A stretch of 64,000 nt of DNA from a bacterium (GTDB lineage Bacteria > Bacillota > Bacilli > Lactobacillales > Streptococcaceae). The translations under genes and the position numbers were made by a program. The notes under the pieces were generated by a model. That model saw nothing but the letters and a program-made list of their open reading frames with translations. It did not search any database and was not told the DNA's origin. Positions 8,618-20,000 of the stretch are shown one piece after another. How positions within the stretch are numbered: the stretch's first letter is position 1; every line of letters starts with the position of its first letter. The stretch spans positions 62,001 through 126,000 of the forward strand of contig CAJNBV010000003.1 in assembly GCA_905221095.1 (NCBI GenBank), written 5' to 3'.

Positions 8618-11600
8618 ATGAAATTACTTTATACTGATATTCGGACTTCTTTGACAGAAATCCTAACCAGAAAGGCGGAGGAGCTAGTTGCTACGGGCAA
8701 GCGGGTCTTCTACATTGCCCCCAACTCTCTTTCTTTTGAAAAGGAACGCGCCGTGCTGGAATGCTTGTCCCAGCAGGCTTCTTTTGCTATTACCGTCACG
8801 CGCTTTGCTCAAATGGCTCGTTACCTGGTCTTGAATGACTTGCCTGCCAAGACCAGTCTTGATGACATCGGTCTTGGGATGGCCTTTTATAAATGCCTTG
8901 CCGAACTTGACCCCAAGGCCTTACGTGTTTATGGTGCTATTAAGCAAGATCCTCAGTTTATCCAGCAGTTGATTGAGCTTTATCACGAGATGACGACTGC
9001 TCAGATGAGTTTTCTGGACTTGGAGAGTTTGACGGATGAGGACAAGAGGGCCGATTTACTCTTGATTTTTGAGAAAGTAACCGCCTATCTCAATCAAGGC
9101 CAGTTAGCTCAGGGCAGTCAGTTGTCGCATTTGATTGAGGCTATTGAGAATGACAAGGTAAGTAGTGACCTCACTCAAATCGCCTTGGTCATTGACGGAT
9201 TTACCCGTTTTTCTGCCGAGGAAGAGCGGATTGTGGACCTACTTCATGGCAAGGGTGTTGAGATTGTCATTGGAGTCTATGCTAGCAAGAAAGCTTATAC
9301 CAGTCCTTTTAGCGAGGGGAATCTCTACCAAGCCAGTGTGGAGTTTCTCCATCATCTAGCTTCTAAATACCAAACACCTGCTCAGGATTATTCTCAATCT
9401 CATGAGAAGATGGATAGCTTTGACAAGGCCTCTCGTTTGCTGGAGTCTTCTTATGACTTTTCAGAGCTCACTTTGGAGGTCGATGAGAAAGACCGTGAAA
9501 ACCTGCAAATCTGGTCTTGTTTGACGCAAAAAGAAGAGTTGGAGCTTGTAGCCCGTAGCATCCGTCAGAAATTACATGCCAATCCAGACCTGAGCTACAA
9601 GCATTTTCGTATTCTCTTAGGGGACGTAGCTTCTTATCAGTTATCTCTCAAAACTATTTTTGACCAGTACCAGATTCCTTTCTATCTTGGTAGAAGCGAA
9701 TCCATGGCGCACCACCCTTTGACACAGTTTGTCGAGTCTATTTTAGCTTTGAAACGCTATCGTTTCCGTCAGGAGGATTTGATTAACCTTCTCAGAACAG
9801 GTTTGTATACCAACCTTAGTCAAGCTGATATTGATGCTTTTGAGCAATATATCCGCTATCTTGGTATCAATGGCTTGCCAGCCTTTCAGCAAACCTTCAC
9901 CAAATCCCACCATGGAAAATTTAATTTAGAGCGATTAAATGCTCTTCGTCTGCGTATTTTAACACCTCTTGAAACCCTATTTGCCAGCCGAAAGCAGAAG
10001 GCAGAAAATCTCTTGCAAAAGTGGAATGTCTTTCTAAAAGAAGGAGCGGTGACCAAGCAGTTGCAAGATTTGACAGCCACTATGGAAGCTGTAGAACAGG
10101 AAAGACAAGCCGAGGTTTGGAAGACTTTCTGCCATGTTTTAGAACAATTTGCGACTGTTTTTGCTGGTTCGCAAGTTAATCTAGAGGACTTCCTGGCCTT
10201 GCTTCATTCCGGTATGAGTCTATCTCAATACCGTACCATTCCAGCGACAGTAGACACTGTTCTGGTGCAGAGTTATGATTTGATTGCTCCTCTGACAGCT
10301 GACTTTGTCTATGCCATTGGGATGACTCAGGACAATTTGCCAAAAATAGCGCAAAATACCAGTCTATTGACAGACGAAGAAAGACAAAACTTAAACCAAG
10401 CGACTGAAGAGGGAGCGCAATTACTGATTGCCAGCAGTGAGAACCTCAAGAAAAATCGCTACACTATGCTTTCCTTGGTCAATTCTGCCCGTAAGCAGTT
10501 GGTCTTGTCGGCTCCAAGTCTTTTTAACGAAAGTGAAAGTAAGGAATCTACCTATCTTCAAGAGCTAGTCCATTTTGGATTTAGTCGGAAAGAGAAGAGG
10601 ATGAATCACAAAGGGCTGTCTAAGGAAGATATGGGGTCATATCACAGTCTTTTGTCTAGTCTGGTTGCCTATCACCAGCAGGGCGATACGAGTGATAGTG
10701 AGCAAGATTTGACCTTTGTCAAGGTTCTGGCGCGTGTGATGGGTAAAAAACTAGACCAGCAAGGTTTGGAAAATCCAGCCCTCCCAACCAGTCCAAGCAG
10801 TAAGCAGTTGGCTAAGGACACCTTACAAGCTCTCTACCCTGCTGATCAGGAGTTTTACCTGTCTACCTCTGGTTTGACGGAGTTTTACCGTAACCAATAC
10901 AGTTATTTCCTCCGTTATGTTCTAGGCTTGCAGGAAGAATTGCGCCTTCGCCCTGATGCTCGCAGTCATGGAAATTTCTTACACCGCATTTTTGAACGTG
11001 CCTTGCAGTTACCTGATGAAGATTCCTTTGACCACCGTCTAGAACAAGCTATCCAAGAAACCAGTCAAGAACGCGAATTTGAAGCTATTTATCAAGAAAG
11101 TTTGGAAGCCCAGTTTACCAAGGAAGTTCTGCTTGATGTGGCGCGTACGACTGGACATATTCTCCGACACAATCCAGCCATCGAAACTATTAAAGAAGAG
11201 GCAAATTTCGGTGGGAAAGAGCAGGCCTTTATTCAATTGGACAATGGACGCAGTGTATTTGTACGAGGCAAGGTTGACCGCATTGACCGCCTGAAAGCTG
11301 ATGGGGCGATAGGAGTAGTAGACTACAAGTCTAGTCTAACTCAGTTCCAGTTTCCTCATTTCTTTAATGGGCTCAATTCCCAGTTGCCAACCTATCTAGC
11401 TGCCCTAAAAAGAGAAGGGGAGCAGAACTTTTTCGGTGCCATGTACTTGGAAATGGCTGAGCCTGTCCAATCTCTGATAGCCGTTAAAAGTCTAGCAGGT
11501 GCAGTAGTAGAAGCTAGCAAATCAATGAAATACCACGGCCTCTTTTTGGAAAAAGAAAGCAGTCATTTAGGCGAATTTTATAACAAAAACAAGGCCAATC

Positions 11601-11893
11601 AGCTAACAGATGAGGAATTCCAGCTCCTACTGGACTACAATGCCCATCTTTACAAGAAAGCAGCTGAGAAGATTTTAGAAGGCCAGTTCGCCATTAATCC
11701 TTATACTGAAAATGGCAGAAGTATTGCTCCATACGTCCAGCAACACCAAGCCATCACAGGATTTGAAGCCAATTACCACTTAGGTCAAGCCCGTTTCCTA
11801 GAGAAGTTGGACTTGGCTGACGGCAAGCGTCTGGTCGGAGAAAAACTCAAGCAAGCTTGGTTTGAAAAAATAAGAGAGGAGTTGAATCGATGA
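8618..11893 (+). CDS. rexB: ATP-dependent exonuclease subunit RexB (AddB type)
   Basis: A 1091-residue subunit of the RexAB (AddAB) helicase-nuclease, which processes double-strand breaks for homologous recombination. The N-terminus ([20 protein letters not shown]) is the inactivated UvrD-like nucleotide-binding region of AddB-type proteins. The C-terminal nuclease domain has [10 protein letters not shown]...GVVDYKSS, the metal-binding Asp and the DxK motif of RecB-family nucleases. Start 8618 (MKLLYTDIR) matches the pneumococcal protein as I recall it and has GAGG upstream; an in-frame ATG at 8594 is too close to its AAAGG. rexA overlaps the stop by 4 bases. Identity to the pneumococcal sequence appears very high. 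Confidence 0.96.
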   Translation: MKLLYTDIRTSLTEILTRKAEELVATGKRVFYIAPNSLSFEKERAVLECLSQQASFAITVTRFAQMARYLVLNDLPAKTSLDDIGLGMAFYKCLAELDPKALRVYGAIKQDPQFIQQLIELYHEMTTAQMSFLDLESLTDEDKRADLLLIFEKVTAYLNQGQLAQGSQLSHLIEAIENDKVSSDLTQIALVIDGFTRFSAEEERIVDLLHGKGVEIVIGVYASKKAYTSPFSEGNLYQASVEFLHHLASKYQTPAQDYSQSHEKMDSFDKASRLLESSYDFSELTLEVDEKDRENLQIWSCLTQKEELELVARSIRQKLHANPDLSYKHFRILLGDVASYQLSLKTIFDQYQIPFYLGRSESMAHHPLTQFVESILALKRYRFRQEDLINLLRTGLYTNLSQADIDAFEQYIRYLGINGLPAFQQTFTKSHHGKFNLERLNALRLRILTPLETLFASRKQKAENLLQKWNVFLKEGAVTKQLQDLTATMEAVEQERQAEVWKTFCHVLEQFATVFAGSQVNLEDFLALLHSGMSLSQYRTIPATVDTVLVQSYDLIAPLTADFVYAIGMTQDNLPKIAQNTSLLTDEERQNLNQATEEGAQLLIASSENLKKNRYTMLSLVNSARKQLVLSAPSLFNESESKESTYLQELVHFGFSRKEKRMNHKGLSKEDMGSYHSLLSSLVAYHQQGDTSDSEQDLTFVKVLARVMGKKLDQQGLENPALPTSPSSKQLAKDTLQALYPADQEFYLSTSGLTEFYRNQYSYFLRYVLGLQEELRLRPDARSHGNFLHRIFERALQLPDEDSFDHRLEQAIQETSQEREFEAIYQESLEAQFTKEVLLDVARTTGHILRHNPAIETIKEEANFGGKEQAFIQLDNGRSVFVRGKVDRIDRLKADGAIGVVDYKSSLTQFQFPHFFNGLNSQLPTYLAALKREGEQNFFGAMYLEMAEPVQSLIAVKSLAGAVVEASKSMKYHGLFLEKESSHLGEFYNKNKANQLTDEEFQLLLDYNAHLYKKAAEKILEGQFAINPYTENGRSIAPYVQQHQAITGFEANYHLGQARFLEKLDLADGKRLVGEKLKQAWFEKIREELNR

Positions 11894-14800
11894 AGCCCAT
11901 TCCCTTTTTAACTGAGGAGGAAATTCAAAAACTGCAAGAAGCAGAAGCAAATTCGAACAAGGAACAGAAGAAAACTGCCGAGCAAATTGAAGCCATCTAC
12001 ACTTCTGGTCAAAATATCCTTGTCTCAGCGTCTGCTGGTTCTGGGAAGACCTTTGTCATGGCCGAGCGTATTCTGGACCAGTTAGCGCGTGGTGTCGAAA
12101 TTTCTCAACTCTTTATCTCAACCTTTACTGTCAAGGCTGCGACCGAACTCAAAGAACGTTTGGAAAAGAAAATCAGCCAACAAATCCAAGAAAGCGATGA
12201 TGTTGACTTCAAACAACACTTAGGTAAACAGTTGGCAGACCTACCCAACGCTGCCATCGGAACCATGGATTCCTTCACACAAAAATTCCTTGGCAAACAT
12301 GGCTATCTGATTGATATTGCGCCTAATTTCCGTATTTTACAAAATCAAAGCGAGCAACTCCTTCTAAAAAACGAAGTCTTCCACGAGGTCTTTGAAGCGC
12401 ATTATCAAGGTAAACAGCAAGAGACCTTTAGCCATTTGCTGAAAAACTTTTCTGGGCGTAGCAAGGATGAACGTGGTCTGCGCCAGCAAGTCTACAAAAT
12501 CTATGACTTCCTCCAATCCACCAGCAATCCTCAAAAATGGCTGAGCGAATCTTTCCTAAAAGGCTTTGAAAAAGCTGATTTTACTAGTGAAAAAGAAAAA
12601 CTGACCCAACAAATCCAGCAAGCCCTTTGGGATTTGGAAAGCTTTTTCCGTTATCATCTGGATAATGATGCCAAGGAGTTTCCAAAGGCTGCTTATCTAG
12701 AGAATCTTCAATTAATTTTGGATGAAATTGGCTCCTTAAATCAGGAGTCCAATAGTCAGGCTTATCAAGCAGTGCTTGCGCGTGTTGTCTCCATCTCTAA
12801 GGAGAAAAATGGTCGGGCTCTGACCAATGCGAGTCGTAAGGCTGATTTGAAGCTTCTGGCTGATGCCTACAACGAAGAGAGAAAGAGCCAGTTTGCTAAA
12901 CTAGGACAACTGTCAGACCAGATAACCATTCTCGACTATCAAGAACGTTATCATCAAGACACATGGGAACTAGCTAAAACCTTCCAATCTTTCATGAGTA
13001 ATTTTGTGGAAGCGTATCGTGAACGTAAGCGCCAGGAAAACGCCTTTGAATTCGCTGATATTAGCCATTACACCATTGAGATTTTAGAAAATTTCCCGCA
13101 AGTTCGTGAAGCTTATCAGGAACGCTTCCACGAAGTCATGGTCGATGAGTATCAGGATACCAACCACATTCAAGAACGGATGTTGGAATTGCTGTCGAAT
13201 GGTCACAATCGCTTTATGGTGGGAGATATCAAGCAGTCCATCTATCGTTTTCGTCAGGCAGATCCGCAGATTTTTAATGAAAAATTCCAACTCTATGCGC
13301 AGAATCCTAAAGAGGGCAAATTAATTCTCCTCAAGGAAAATTTCCGTAGCAGTTCAGAAGTGCTGTCAGCAACCAATGATGTATTTGAACGGCTCATGGA
13401 CCAAGAGGTCGGAGAAATCAACTATGACAGCATGCACCAGCTTGTTTTTGCCAATAGCAAACTGACTCCCAGTCCAGACAACAAGGCAGAATTTCTCCTC
13501 TACGACAAGGACGATACTGGTGAGGAAGAAGAGAGCCAAGCAGAAACGAAATTAACAGGTGAAATGCGCCTGGTCATCAAGGAAATCCTCAAACTCCATC
13601 AAGAAAAAGGTGTTGCTTTTAAGGAAATTGCCCTTTTGACCTCTAGCCGCAGTCGAAATGACCAGATTCTTCTTGCCTTGTCTGAGTACGGGATCCCTGT
13701 CAAAACCGACGGTGAGCAAAACAATTATCTTCAATCCTTAGAAGTACAAGTCATGTTGGATACACTTCGTGTCATTCACAATCCCCTGCAAGACTATGCC
13801 TTGGTTGCTCTTATGAAGTCTCCAATGTTTGGATTTGACGAGGACGAGTTAGCACGTTTGTCTCTTCAGAAAGATGAGGACAAAGTTCAAGAGAATCTTT
13901 ATGAGAAACTGGTCAATGCTCAAAAACAGGCAACAAACCAGAAAAACTTAATTCATACTGATTTAGCTGAAAAACTAAATCAATTCATGGATATCTTGGA
14001 TTCTTGGCGTCTGTATGCCAAAACTCACTCTCTCTATGACTTGATTTGGAGGATTTACAACGACCGTTTTTATTATGACTATGTTGGAGCCTTGCCAAAC
14101 GGTCCTGCTAGACAGGCCAATCTCTATGCCCTAGCACTGCGTGCTGATCAATTTGAAAAGAGTAATTTCAAGGGCTTGTCTCGTTTTATTGGTATGATTA
14201 ACCAAGTTTTAGAAGCCCAGCACGATTTGGCAAGCGTGGCTGTCGCACCGCCTAAGGATGCTGTAGAACTCATGACCATTCATAAGAGTAAAGGACTGGA
14301 GTTTCCGTACGTTTTTATCCTCAATATGGATCAGGATTTCAACAAACAAGACAGCATGTCAGAAGTCATTCTCAGCCGTAAAAATGGACTAGGTGTCAAA
14401 TACATTGCCAAAATGGAGACAGGAGCAGTGGAAGACCACTATCCTAAAACCATTAAACTCTCCATTCCTAGCCTAACTTATAGGCAGAATGAAGAGGAAT
14501 TACAGCTGGCAAGCTATTCTGAGCAGATGCGTCTACTGTATGTTGCCATGACGCGTGCTGAGAAAAAGCTCTATCTTGTCGGCAAGGGTTCGCGTGAAAA
14601 GCTGGAAGCCAAGGAATACCCAGCAGCTAAAAATGGAAAACTAAATAGCAACACTAGACTGCAAGCCAAGAATTTCCAAGATTGGTTTTGGGCTATCAGC
14701 AAAATGTTTGCCAAGGACAATCTCAACTTTAGCTATCGTTTTGTTGGCGAAGACCAGTTGACTAGAGAAGCTATCGGAGAGTTGGAAAACAAGAGCCCTC

Positions 14801-15540
14801 TACAAGATAGCTCTCAAGCAGACAACCGCCAGTCTGAAACCATCAAAGAAGCCCTTGAAATGCTGAAAGAAGTGGAAGTCTATAATACTCTTCACCGCGC
14901 AGCCATTGAACTTCCTAGTGTTCAAACCCCAAGCCAAATCAAGAAATTTTACGAACCTGTTATGGATATGGATGGTGTTGAGATTGTAGGTAAAAGTCAG
15001 TCAGTAGACAAGAAAATCAGTTTTGATTTGCCAGATTTTTCAAGCAAAGAAAAGATAACAGGAGCTGAGATTGGTAGTGCTACCCACGAACTCATGCAGA
15101 GAATTAACCTCAGTCAGCGACCAACCCTCTCTAGTCTGACAGAAACTCTCAAACAAGTTCAAACCAGCCCAGCTGTCAGAGACAAGATCAATCTTGCTAA
15201 AATCCTTGCATTCTTTGACACAGAACTCGGTCAGGAAATTCTTACCAATACCGACCATCTCTATCGCGAGCAACCTTTCTCCATGCTCAAACGAGACCTC
15301 AAGAGTCAGGAAGACTTTGTTGTCCGTGGAATCTTGGATGGCTATCTGCTTTATGAGGATAGAATCGCTCTGTTCGACTACAAGACAGACCGCTATGACG
15401 AGCCAAGTCAACTCATAGACCGCTATCGTGGTCAATTAGCCCTTTATGGAGAGGCCTTATCACGAGCCTATTCGATTGAAAATATTGAAAAATACTTGAT
15501 TTTACTCGGTAAAGAAGAGGTTCAAGTTGTAAAAGTATAA
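11890..15540 (+). CDS. rexA: ATP-dependent helicase-nuclease subunit RexA (AddA type)
   Basis: A 1216-residue UvrD/RecB-type helicase fused to a nuclease. Walker A is [19 protein letters not shown] (about residue 45), motif II is [10 protein letters not shown], motif III is [15 protein letters not shown], and motif V/VI includes [16 protein letters not shown] and [15 protein letters not shown]. The C-terminal RecB nuclease motif is [23 protein letters not shown] (Asp and DYK). It acts with RexB on broken DNA ends, degrading or resecting until Chi-like sites. ATG 11890 overlaps the rexB stop (ATGA), so expression is coupled. The gene ends at a BOX repeat. Confidence 0.97.
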   Translation: MKPIPFLTEEEIQKLQEAEANSNKEQKKTAEQIEAIYTSGQNILVSASAGSGKTFVMAERILDQLARGVEISQLFISTFTVKAATELKERLEKKISQQIQESDDVDFKQHLGKQLADLPNAAIGTMDSFTQKFLGKHGYLIDIAPNFRILQNQSEQLLLKNEVFHEVFEAHYQGKQQETFSHLLKNFSGRSKDERGLRQQVYKIYDFLQSTSNPQKWLSESFLKGFEKADFTSEKEKLTQQIQQALWDLESFFRYHLDNDAKEFPKAAYLENLQLILDEIGSLNQESNSQAYQAVLARVVSISKEKNGRALTNASRKADLKLLADAYNEERKSQFAKLGQLSDQITILDYQERYHQDTWELAKTFQSFMSNFVEAYRERKRQENAFEFADISHYTIEILENFPQVREAYQERFHEVMVDEYQDTNHIQERMLELLSNGHNRFMVGDIKQSIYRFRQADPQIFNEKFQLYAQNPKEGKLILLKENFRSSSEVLSATNDVFERLMDQEVGEINYDSMHQLVFANSKLTPSPDNKAEFLLYDKDDTGEEEESQAETKLTGEMRLVIKEILKLHQEKGVAFKEIALLTSSRSRNDQILLALSEYGIPVKTDGEQNNYLQSLEVQVMLDTLRVIHNPLQDYALVALMKSPMFGFDEDELARLSLQKDEDKVQENLYEKLVNAQKQATNQKNLIHTDLAEKLNQFMDILDSWRLYAKTHSLYDLIWRIYNDRFYYDYVGALPNGPARQANLYALALRADQFEKSNFKGLSRFIGMINQVLEAQHDLASVAVAPPKDAVELMTIHKSKGLEFPYVFILNMDQDFNKQDSMSEVILSRKNGLGVKYIAKMETGAVEDHYPKTIKLSIPSLTYRQNEEELQLASYSEQMRLLYVAMTRAEKKLYLVGKGSREKLEAKEYPAAKNGKLNSNTRLQAKNFQDWFWAISKMFAKDNLNFSYRFVGEDQLTREAIGELENKSPLQDSSQADNRQSETIKEALEMLKEVEVYNTLHRAAIELPSVQTPSQIKKFYEPVMDMDGVEIVGKSQSVDKKISFDLPDFSSKEKITGAEIGSATHELMQRINLSQRPTLSSLTETLKQVQTSPAVRDKINLAKILAFFDTELGQEILTNTDHLYREQPFSMLKRDLKSQEDFVVRGILDGYLLYEDRIALFDYKTDRYDEPSQLIDRYRGQLALYGEALSRAYSIENIEKYLILLGKEEVQVVKV

Positions 15541-15543
15541 TTT

Positions 15544-15648
15544 ATACTCTTCGAAAATCAAATTCAAACCACGTCAGCTTCACCTTGCCGTACTCAAGTA
15601 CAGCCTGCGGCTAGCTTCCTAGTTTGCTCTTTGATTTTCATTGAGTAT
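15544..15648. repeat. BOX element, boxA-boxC form without boxB
   Basis: The sequence starts ATACTCTTCGAAAATC and ends GATTTTCATTGAGTAT, so its ends are inverted repeats. The left part contains ACCACGTCAGCTTCACCTTG, and the right part contains CTGCGGCTAGCTTCCTAGTT. These match pneumococcal boxA and boxC as I remember them. The boxB module expected between them is absent. It lies between rexA and the next gene, in the same transcription direction. Confidence 0.85.
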
Positions 15649-15663
15649 TAGAAAGGAGACCTC

Positions 15664-16842
15664 ATGACACTTCCAGTTAGAAAATCCCTGCACGATGCGG
15701 TTTTAAAGGCTTCAAAAGCTAATACTTGGGAACAAGCTACCAAGGAATGGAATGAAGTTTCCTTGATTTTTAACGGTATCGGCCGTAGCAATTGCGTCTG
15801 TGGGAATGCTATCAAATACGCTTATGAACTCTTTAACGGTGTCACAGGTCAACGCCTCTTTCCGATTGGCAGTGATTGTGTTCGTCATTTTCATCGATTG
15901 TCCCTTGACCAGCAACTAGAAGAGGAAGAAAAATTACTCAGAAAGGTTGAAAATCTTACCAGAAAAGCCCAGAAAAAAGAAAAAACCAAGGTCAATAAAA
16001 GTGACTTTGACGAGCGACTTCTAAAATGGCTCTGGGAAAAAGGTGTTTTCAAGCCTAATCGTGGAAATCAATTCACACCTGAGAGAGACTACCAACTCTT
16101 CCTAGAAGTCTTTCAGGGAGGAAGTTGGACCAAGGCAGATCCAAAGAAGAAGGCTCGGATGGAAGAAGTCCTTGAAAAATGTATCAAACCCTTTTTACTT
16201 GGAAAATCAGATGACCAACTCTATCTTGTCAAGCTAGGCAAGGAGAAAATTGATTACGAACAAGAACTCCGTATTCAGGCAGAGAAAGAGCGCAAGAAGA
16301 GGGATAAAATCGCCAAGCAATATGCAGACAATCTGGTACTAGCCATGGGACCAGCAGAGCGTGCCTATCAAGATTACTTTGGCTTTACAGAAACCCTAAC
16401 TCAAGAAGAACGAAAATGGGAGAAAATTCTTTTTGGTAAAAATAGAACAGAACGGGCTATCAAGGCCAAACAATACCAAAAAGAGTTGGAAAAAGACCAA
16501 CGAATTGCGAGTCAGGATCCAGTTGAAAGAAAGCAGAAGCAGACCTGGCTCCTCAATTCCTATTTCCGTGAGCTTCCTGAAGAAAAATCTCGATTTGCTC
16601 GGCTCTTATTAGAATATCGAAAAAGTGGTGAAGTTCCCTTTTCAACCGAATATTTGTCAGAACAGCTCATCGACTTTTTCTATAAAATGAAAGCTTTTGA
16701 GTTTGAAATTGCACCTGAACAAGTCCGAGATTTTCTAAAAGAAAGCCTTCAGGCAGACCATCTATCCTCAGCACAAGAAAGCTGGATAGAAGGAATTCTC
16801 CTCAACTGCCTCAAACCATTTTTAGAACGATTATTGATATGA
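15664..16842 (+). CDS. Conserved protein of unknown function with a Cys/His cluster
   Basis: A 392-residue protein that I do not recognise as a named family. Residues 40-80 contain C44, C46, C72 and H75 (NCVCG...GSDCVRHF), the spacing of a small zinc site. Most of the rest is charged and helical, rich in Lys and Glu, with likely coiled-coil stretches around 85-110 and 195-225. There is no signal peptide or membrane segment, so it is probably cytoplasmic. It is preceded by GAAAGGAG and a BOX element, and followed by a terminator. The neighbouring RexAB genes hint at a nucleic-acid role, but that is only a guess from position and the putative zinc site. Confidence 0.8.
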   Translation: MTLPVRKSLHDAVLKASKANTWEQATKEWNEVSLIFNGIGRSNCVCGNAIKYAYELFNGVTGQRLFPIGSDCVRHFHRLSLDQQLEEEEKLLRKVENLTRKAQKKEKTKVNKSDFDERLLKWLWEKGVFKPNRGNQFTPERDYQLFLEVFQGGSWTKADPKKKARMEEVLEKCIKPFLLGKSDDQLYLVKLGKEKIDYEQELRIQAEKERKKRDKIAKQYADNLVLAMGPAERAYQDYFGFTETLTQEERKWEKILFGKNRTERAIKAKQYQKELEKDQRIASQDPVERKQKQTWLLNSYFRELPEEKSRFARLLLEYRKSGEVPFSTEYLSEQLIDFFYKMKAFEFEIAPEQVRDFLKESLQADHLSSAQESWIEGILLNCLKPFLERLLI

Positions 16843-16877
16843 GTAACACCTACCGTGGAAATTTCATGGTAGGTTAC
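16843..16877 (+). terminator. Terminator after the Cys/His protein gene
   Basis: An imperfect hairpin with paired ends GTAAC / GTTAC and CCTACC / GGTAGG just after the stop, followed by ATTTTAT. Confidence 0.65.
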
Positions 16878-16989
16878 ATTTTATCCAAAAAAATAATAGA
16901 AAATTACAAACATTACTACTTGATATTTTATATATAAAACAAAGTATGAAAACGCTACTCAATTTTAAGACTTTTTTGTAAATTAAGAG

Positions 16990-17037
16990 TATAATCAGAG
17001 TGTATTGGCTTTTTTATAGATAATAGACTAATATAAT
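16990..17037 (+). promoter_or_regulatory. Candidate promoter region of iga
   Basis: Two TATAAT hexamers occur upstream of the IgA1 protease gene, at 16990-16995 and 17032-17037. Neither has a convincing -35 box at 17 bases; TTGGCT lies 20 bases before the second. The gene itself has a very strong AAGGAGG ribosome site at 17071-17077. Confidence 0.35.
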
Positions 17038-17081
17038 AAAAGCCTTTGTAACATATATAAATTTTATTTCAAGGAGGAATA

Positions 17082-20000
17082 ATGGAAAAGTATCATGGTG
17101 AAAAACAAGAACGTTTTTCATTTAGAAAATTATCAGTAGGACTTGTATCTGCGACGATTTCAAGTTTATTTTTTATGTCTGTATTAGCTAGTTCATCTGT
17201 GGATGCTCAAGAGACTAAAGGTGTTCACTATAAATATGTGACAGATTCAGAGCTATCATCAGAAGAAAAGAAGCAGCTTGTCTATGATATTCCTACATAC
17301 GTGGAGAATGATGATGAGACTTATTATCTTGTTTATAAATTAAATTCCCAAAATCAACTGGGGGAATTGCCAAATACTGGAAGCAAGAATGATATGCAAG
17401 CCCTGGTTGCTGGTGCTAGCTTAGCAGCTCTGGGGATTTTAGTTTTTGCTGTTTCCAAGAAAAAAGTTAAGAATAAAACGGTATTACATTTAGTATTGAT
17501 TGCAGGAATAGGAAATGGTGTTCTTGTATCGGCTCATGCTTTAGAAAATAATCTTTTGCTAAATTACAATACAGACTACGAATTGACCTCTGGAGAAAAA
17601 TTACCTCTTCCTAAAGCTATTTCAGGTTACACATATATTGGATATATCAAAGAGGGGAAAACGACTTCTGAGTCTAAAGTAAATAATCAAGAGAAATCCG
17701 TAGCCACTCCTACAAAACAACAAAAGGTGGAATATAGTGTTACACCGAATTTTGTAGAACATCCGTCAACAGTACAGGCTACTCAGGAACAAACACCTGT
17801 TTCTTCAACTAAGCCGACAGAAGTTCAAGTAGTTGAAAAACCTCTTTCTACAGAATTAACGAATCCAAGAAAAGAAGAGAAAAAATCTTCAGATTCTAAA
17901 GCACAATTAGCCGAACATAAGAATCTAGAGACGAAGAAAGACGAGAAGGTTTCTCCAAAAGAAAAGACTGGGGTAAATACATTAAATCCACAGGATGAAG
18001 TTCTATCAGGTCAGTTGAATAAACCTGAACTCTTATATCGTGACGAAACTATAGAGACAAAAATAGATTTTCAAGAAGAAATTCAAGAAAATCCTGATTT
18101 AGCTGAAGGAACTATAAGAGTAAAACAAGAAGGTAAATTAGGTAAGAAAGTTGAAGTCATCAGAATATTCTCTGTAAACAAGGAAGAAGTTTCTCGAGAA
18201 ATTGTTTCAACTTCAATGACTGCGCCTGTTACAAGAATAGTCGAAAAAGGTACTAAAAAAGCTCAAGTTATAAAGGAACAACCTGAGACTGTCACAGAAC
18301 ATAAGGACCTACAAGCTGGATCTATTGTTAAACCCGCAGTCCAACCAGAGTTACCAGAAGCTGTAGTAAGTGATAAAGGTGTACCGGAAGTCCAACCAGA
18401 ATTGCCAGAAGCAGTTGTAACAGACAAAGGCGAACCAGAACAGGTAGCCACTCTACCAGAATATACAGGTGTACAAGCCGGAGCTATTGTTGAACCAGAA
18501 AAAGTTGAACCTCAATACGGTGGAATTACTTCTGGAGCAATAGTGGAACCAGAGAAGGTAAGTTCGCCGAAAGAGTACACAGGGGTACAAGCCGGGGCAA
18601 TTGTTGAACCAGAACAGGTAGAGCCACCCAAAGAGTACACAGGAGTGCAAGCTGGGGCAGTAGTCGAACCAGAGCAGGTAGCACCACTACCAGAATACAC
18701 AGGCGTACAGGCTGGCGCTATTGTTGAACCGGAACAGGTAGCACCGCTACCAGAATATACAGGCGTACAAGCCGGAGCTGTAGTCGAACCTGATCAAATA
18801 GCACCACAGCCAGAATACACAGGGGTAAAGGCCGGAGCTATTGTTGAACCGGAAAAAGTAGAACCACCAAAAGAGTACACAGGCGTACAAGCTGGCGCTA
18901 TTGTTGAACCAGAACAGGTAGCACCACTGCCTGAATACACAGGCGTACAAGCTGGCGCTATTGTTGAACCAGAACAGGTAGATCCACTTCCTGAATATAA
19001 GGGGAATATTGAGCAATTAAAACCTGAAACTCCGATTGCGAAACCGAAAGAAACAGATCCAGAGAAAACACTTGAATTAAGAAATGTTTCTGATATTGAA
19101 TTGTATAGCCATCAAACAAACGGAACTTATAAACAGCATGTATCTTTGAATCAGATCCCAAGTAATCTAGATACTTACTTTGTGAAGGTAAAATCTTCTA
19201 CGCTTAAAGATGTTTATCTCCCGGTAAAATCTATATATGAAGAGTTGAAAGATGGACGTACATTTTATAAAATTACAGCTGGAGTTGATAAACTCCAGCA
19301 AGAGATAGACAATAAATATGTTGACAATTTCAGTTTCTATTTAGCTAAGAAGACTACAGAGGAAACGACAAACTTTACTTCCTTTGGTAATCTAGTTCAT
19401 GCCATCAACCAAAATCTTGGTGGAACATATTATCTATCAGCTAGCTTGAATGCTAACGAAGTGGAACTGGATCCTGATGCGAAGTCTTATATTACAGGCA
19501 CATTTACTGGTAGGTTGATTGGGGAAAAAGATGGCAAAAATTATGCTATCTATAATTTGAAAAAACCTTTATTTAACAACTTAAGTAATGCTACAGTAGA
19601 AAAATTAAGTCTGAAAAATGTTGCCATTTCAGGAAAGAATGATATTGGTTCACTAGCAAATGAAGCTACAAATGGTACAAAGATTAATCAAGTTCATGTT
19701 GATGGTATATTAGCAGGGGAACGTGGTATTGGTGGCTTGCTTGCCAAGGCTGAACAATCAAGTATCTCTGATAGCAGTTTCAAGGGAAGGATTATTAATA
19801 CCTATGAAACAACTGCTCCATATAATATCGGTGGTTTGGTTGGACATTTGACAGGAAAAAACGCGTCCATTGCTAAATCCAAAGCTACAATAGCCATTTC
19901 ATCAAATGCAAATCAATCGGATCAGACTGTCGGTGGTCTTGTGGGACTTGTGGACAATGATGCACATATCCGTAATAGCTATGCTGAGGGAGATATTAAT

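Noticed and set aside
16947..16961. A CcpA cre site upstream of iga (TGAAAACGCTACTC)
   Set aside because: The left half fits but the right half misses the required bases; too weak to call.
18453..19016. Several minus-strand open frames over the iga repeats
   Set aside because: They mirror the 60-base repeat unit and encode periodic, improbable proteins.
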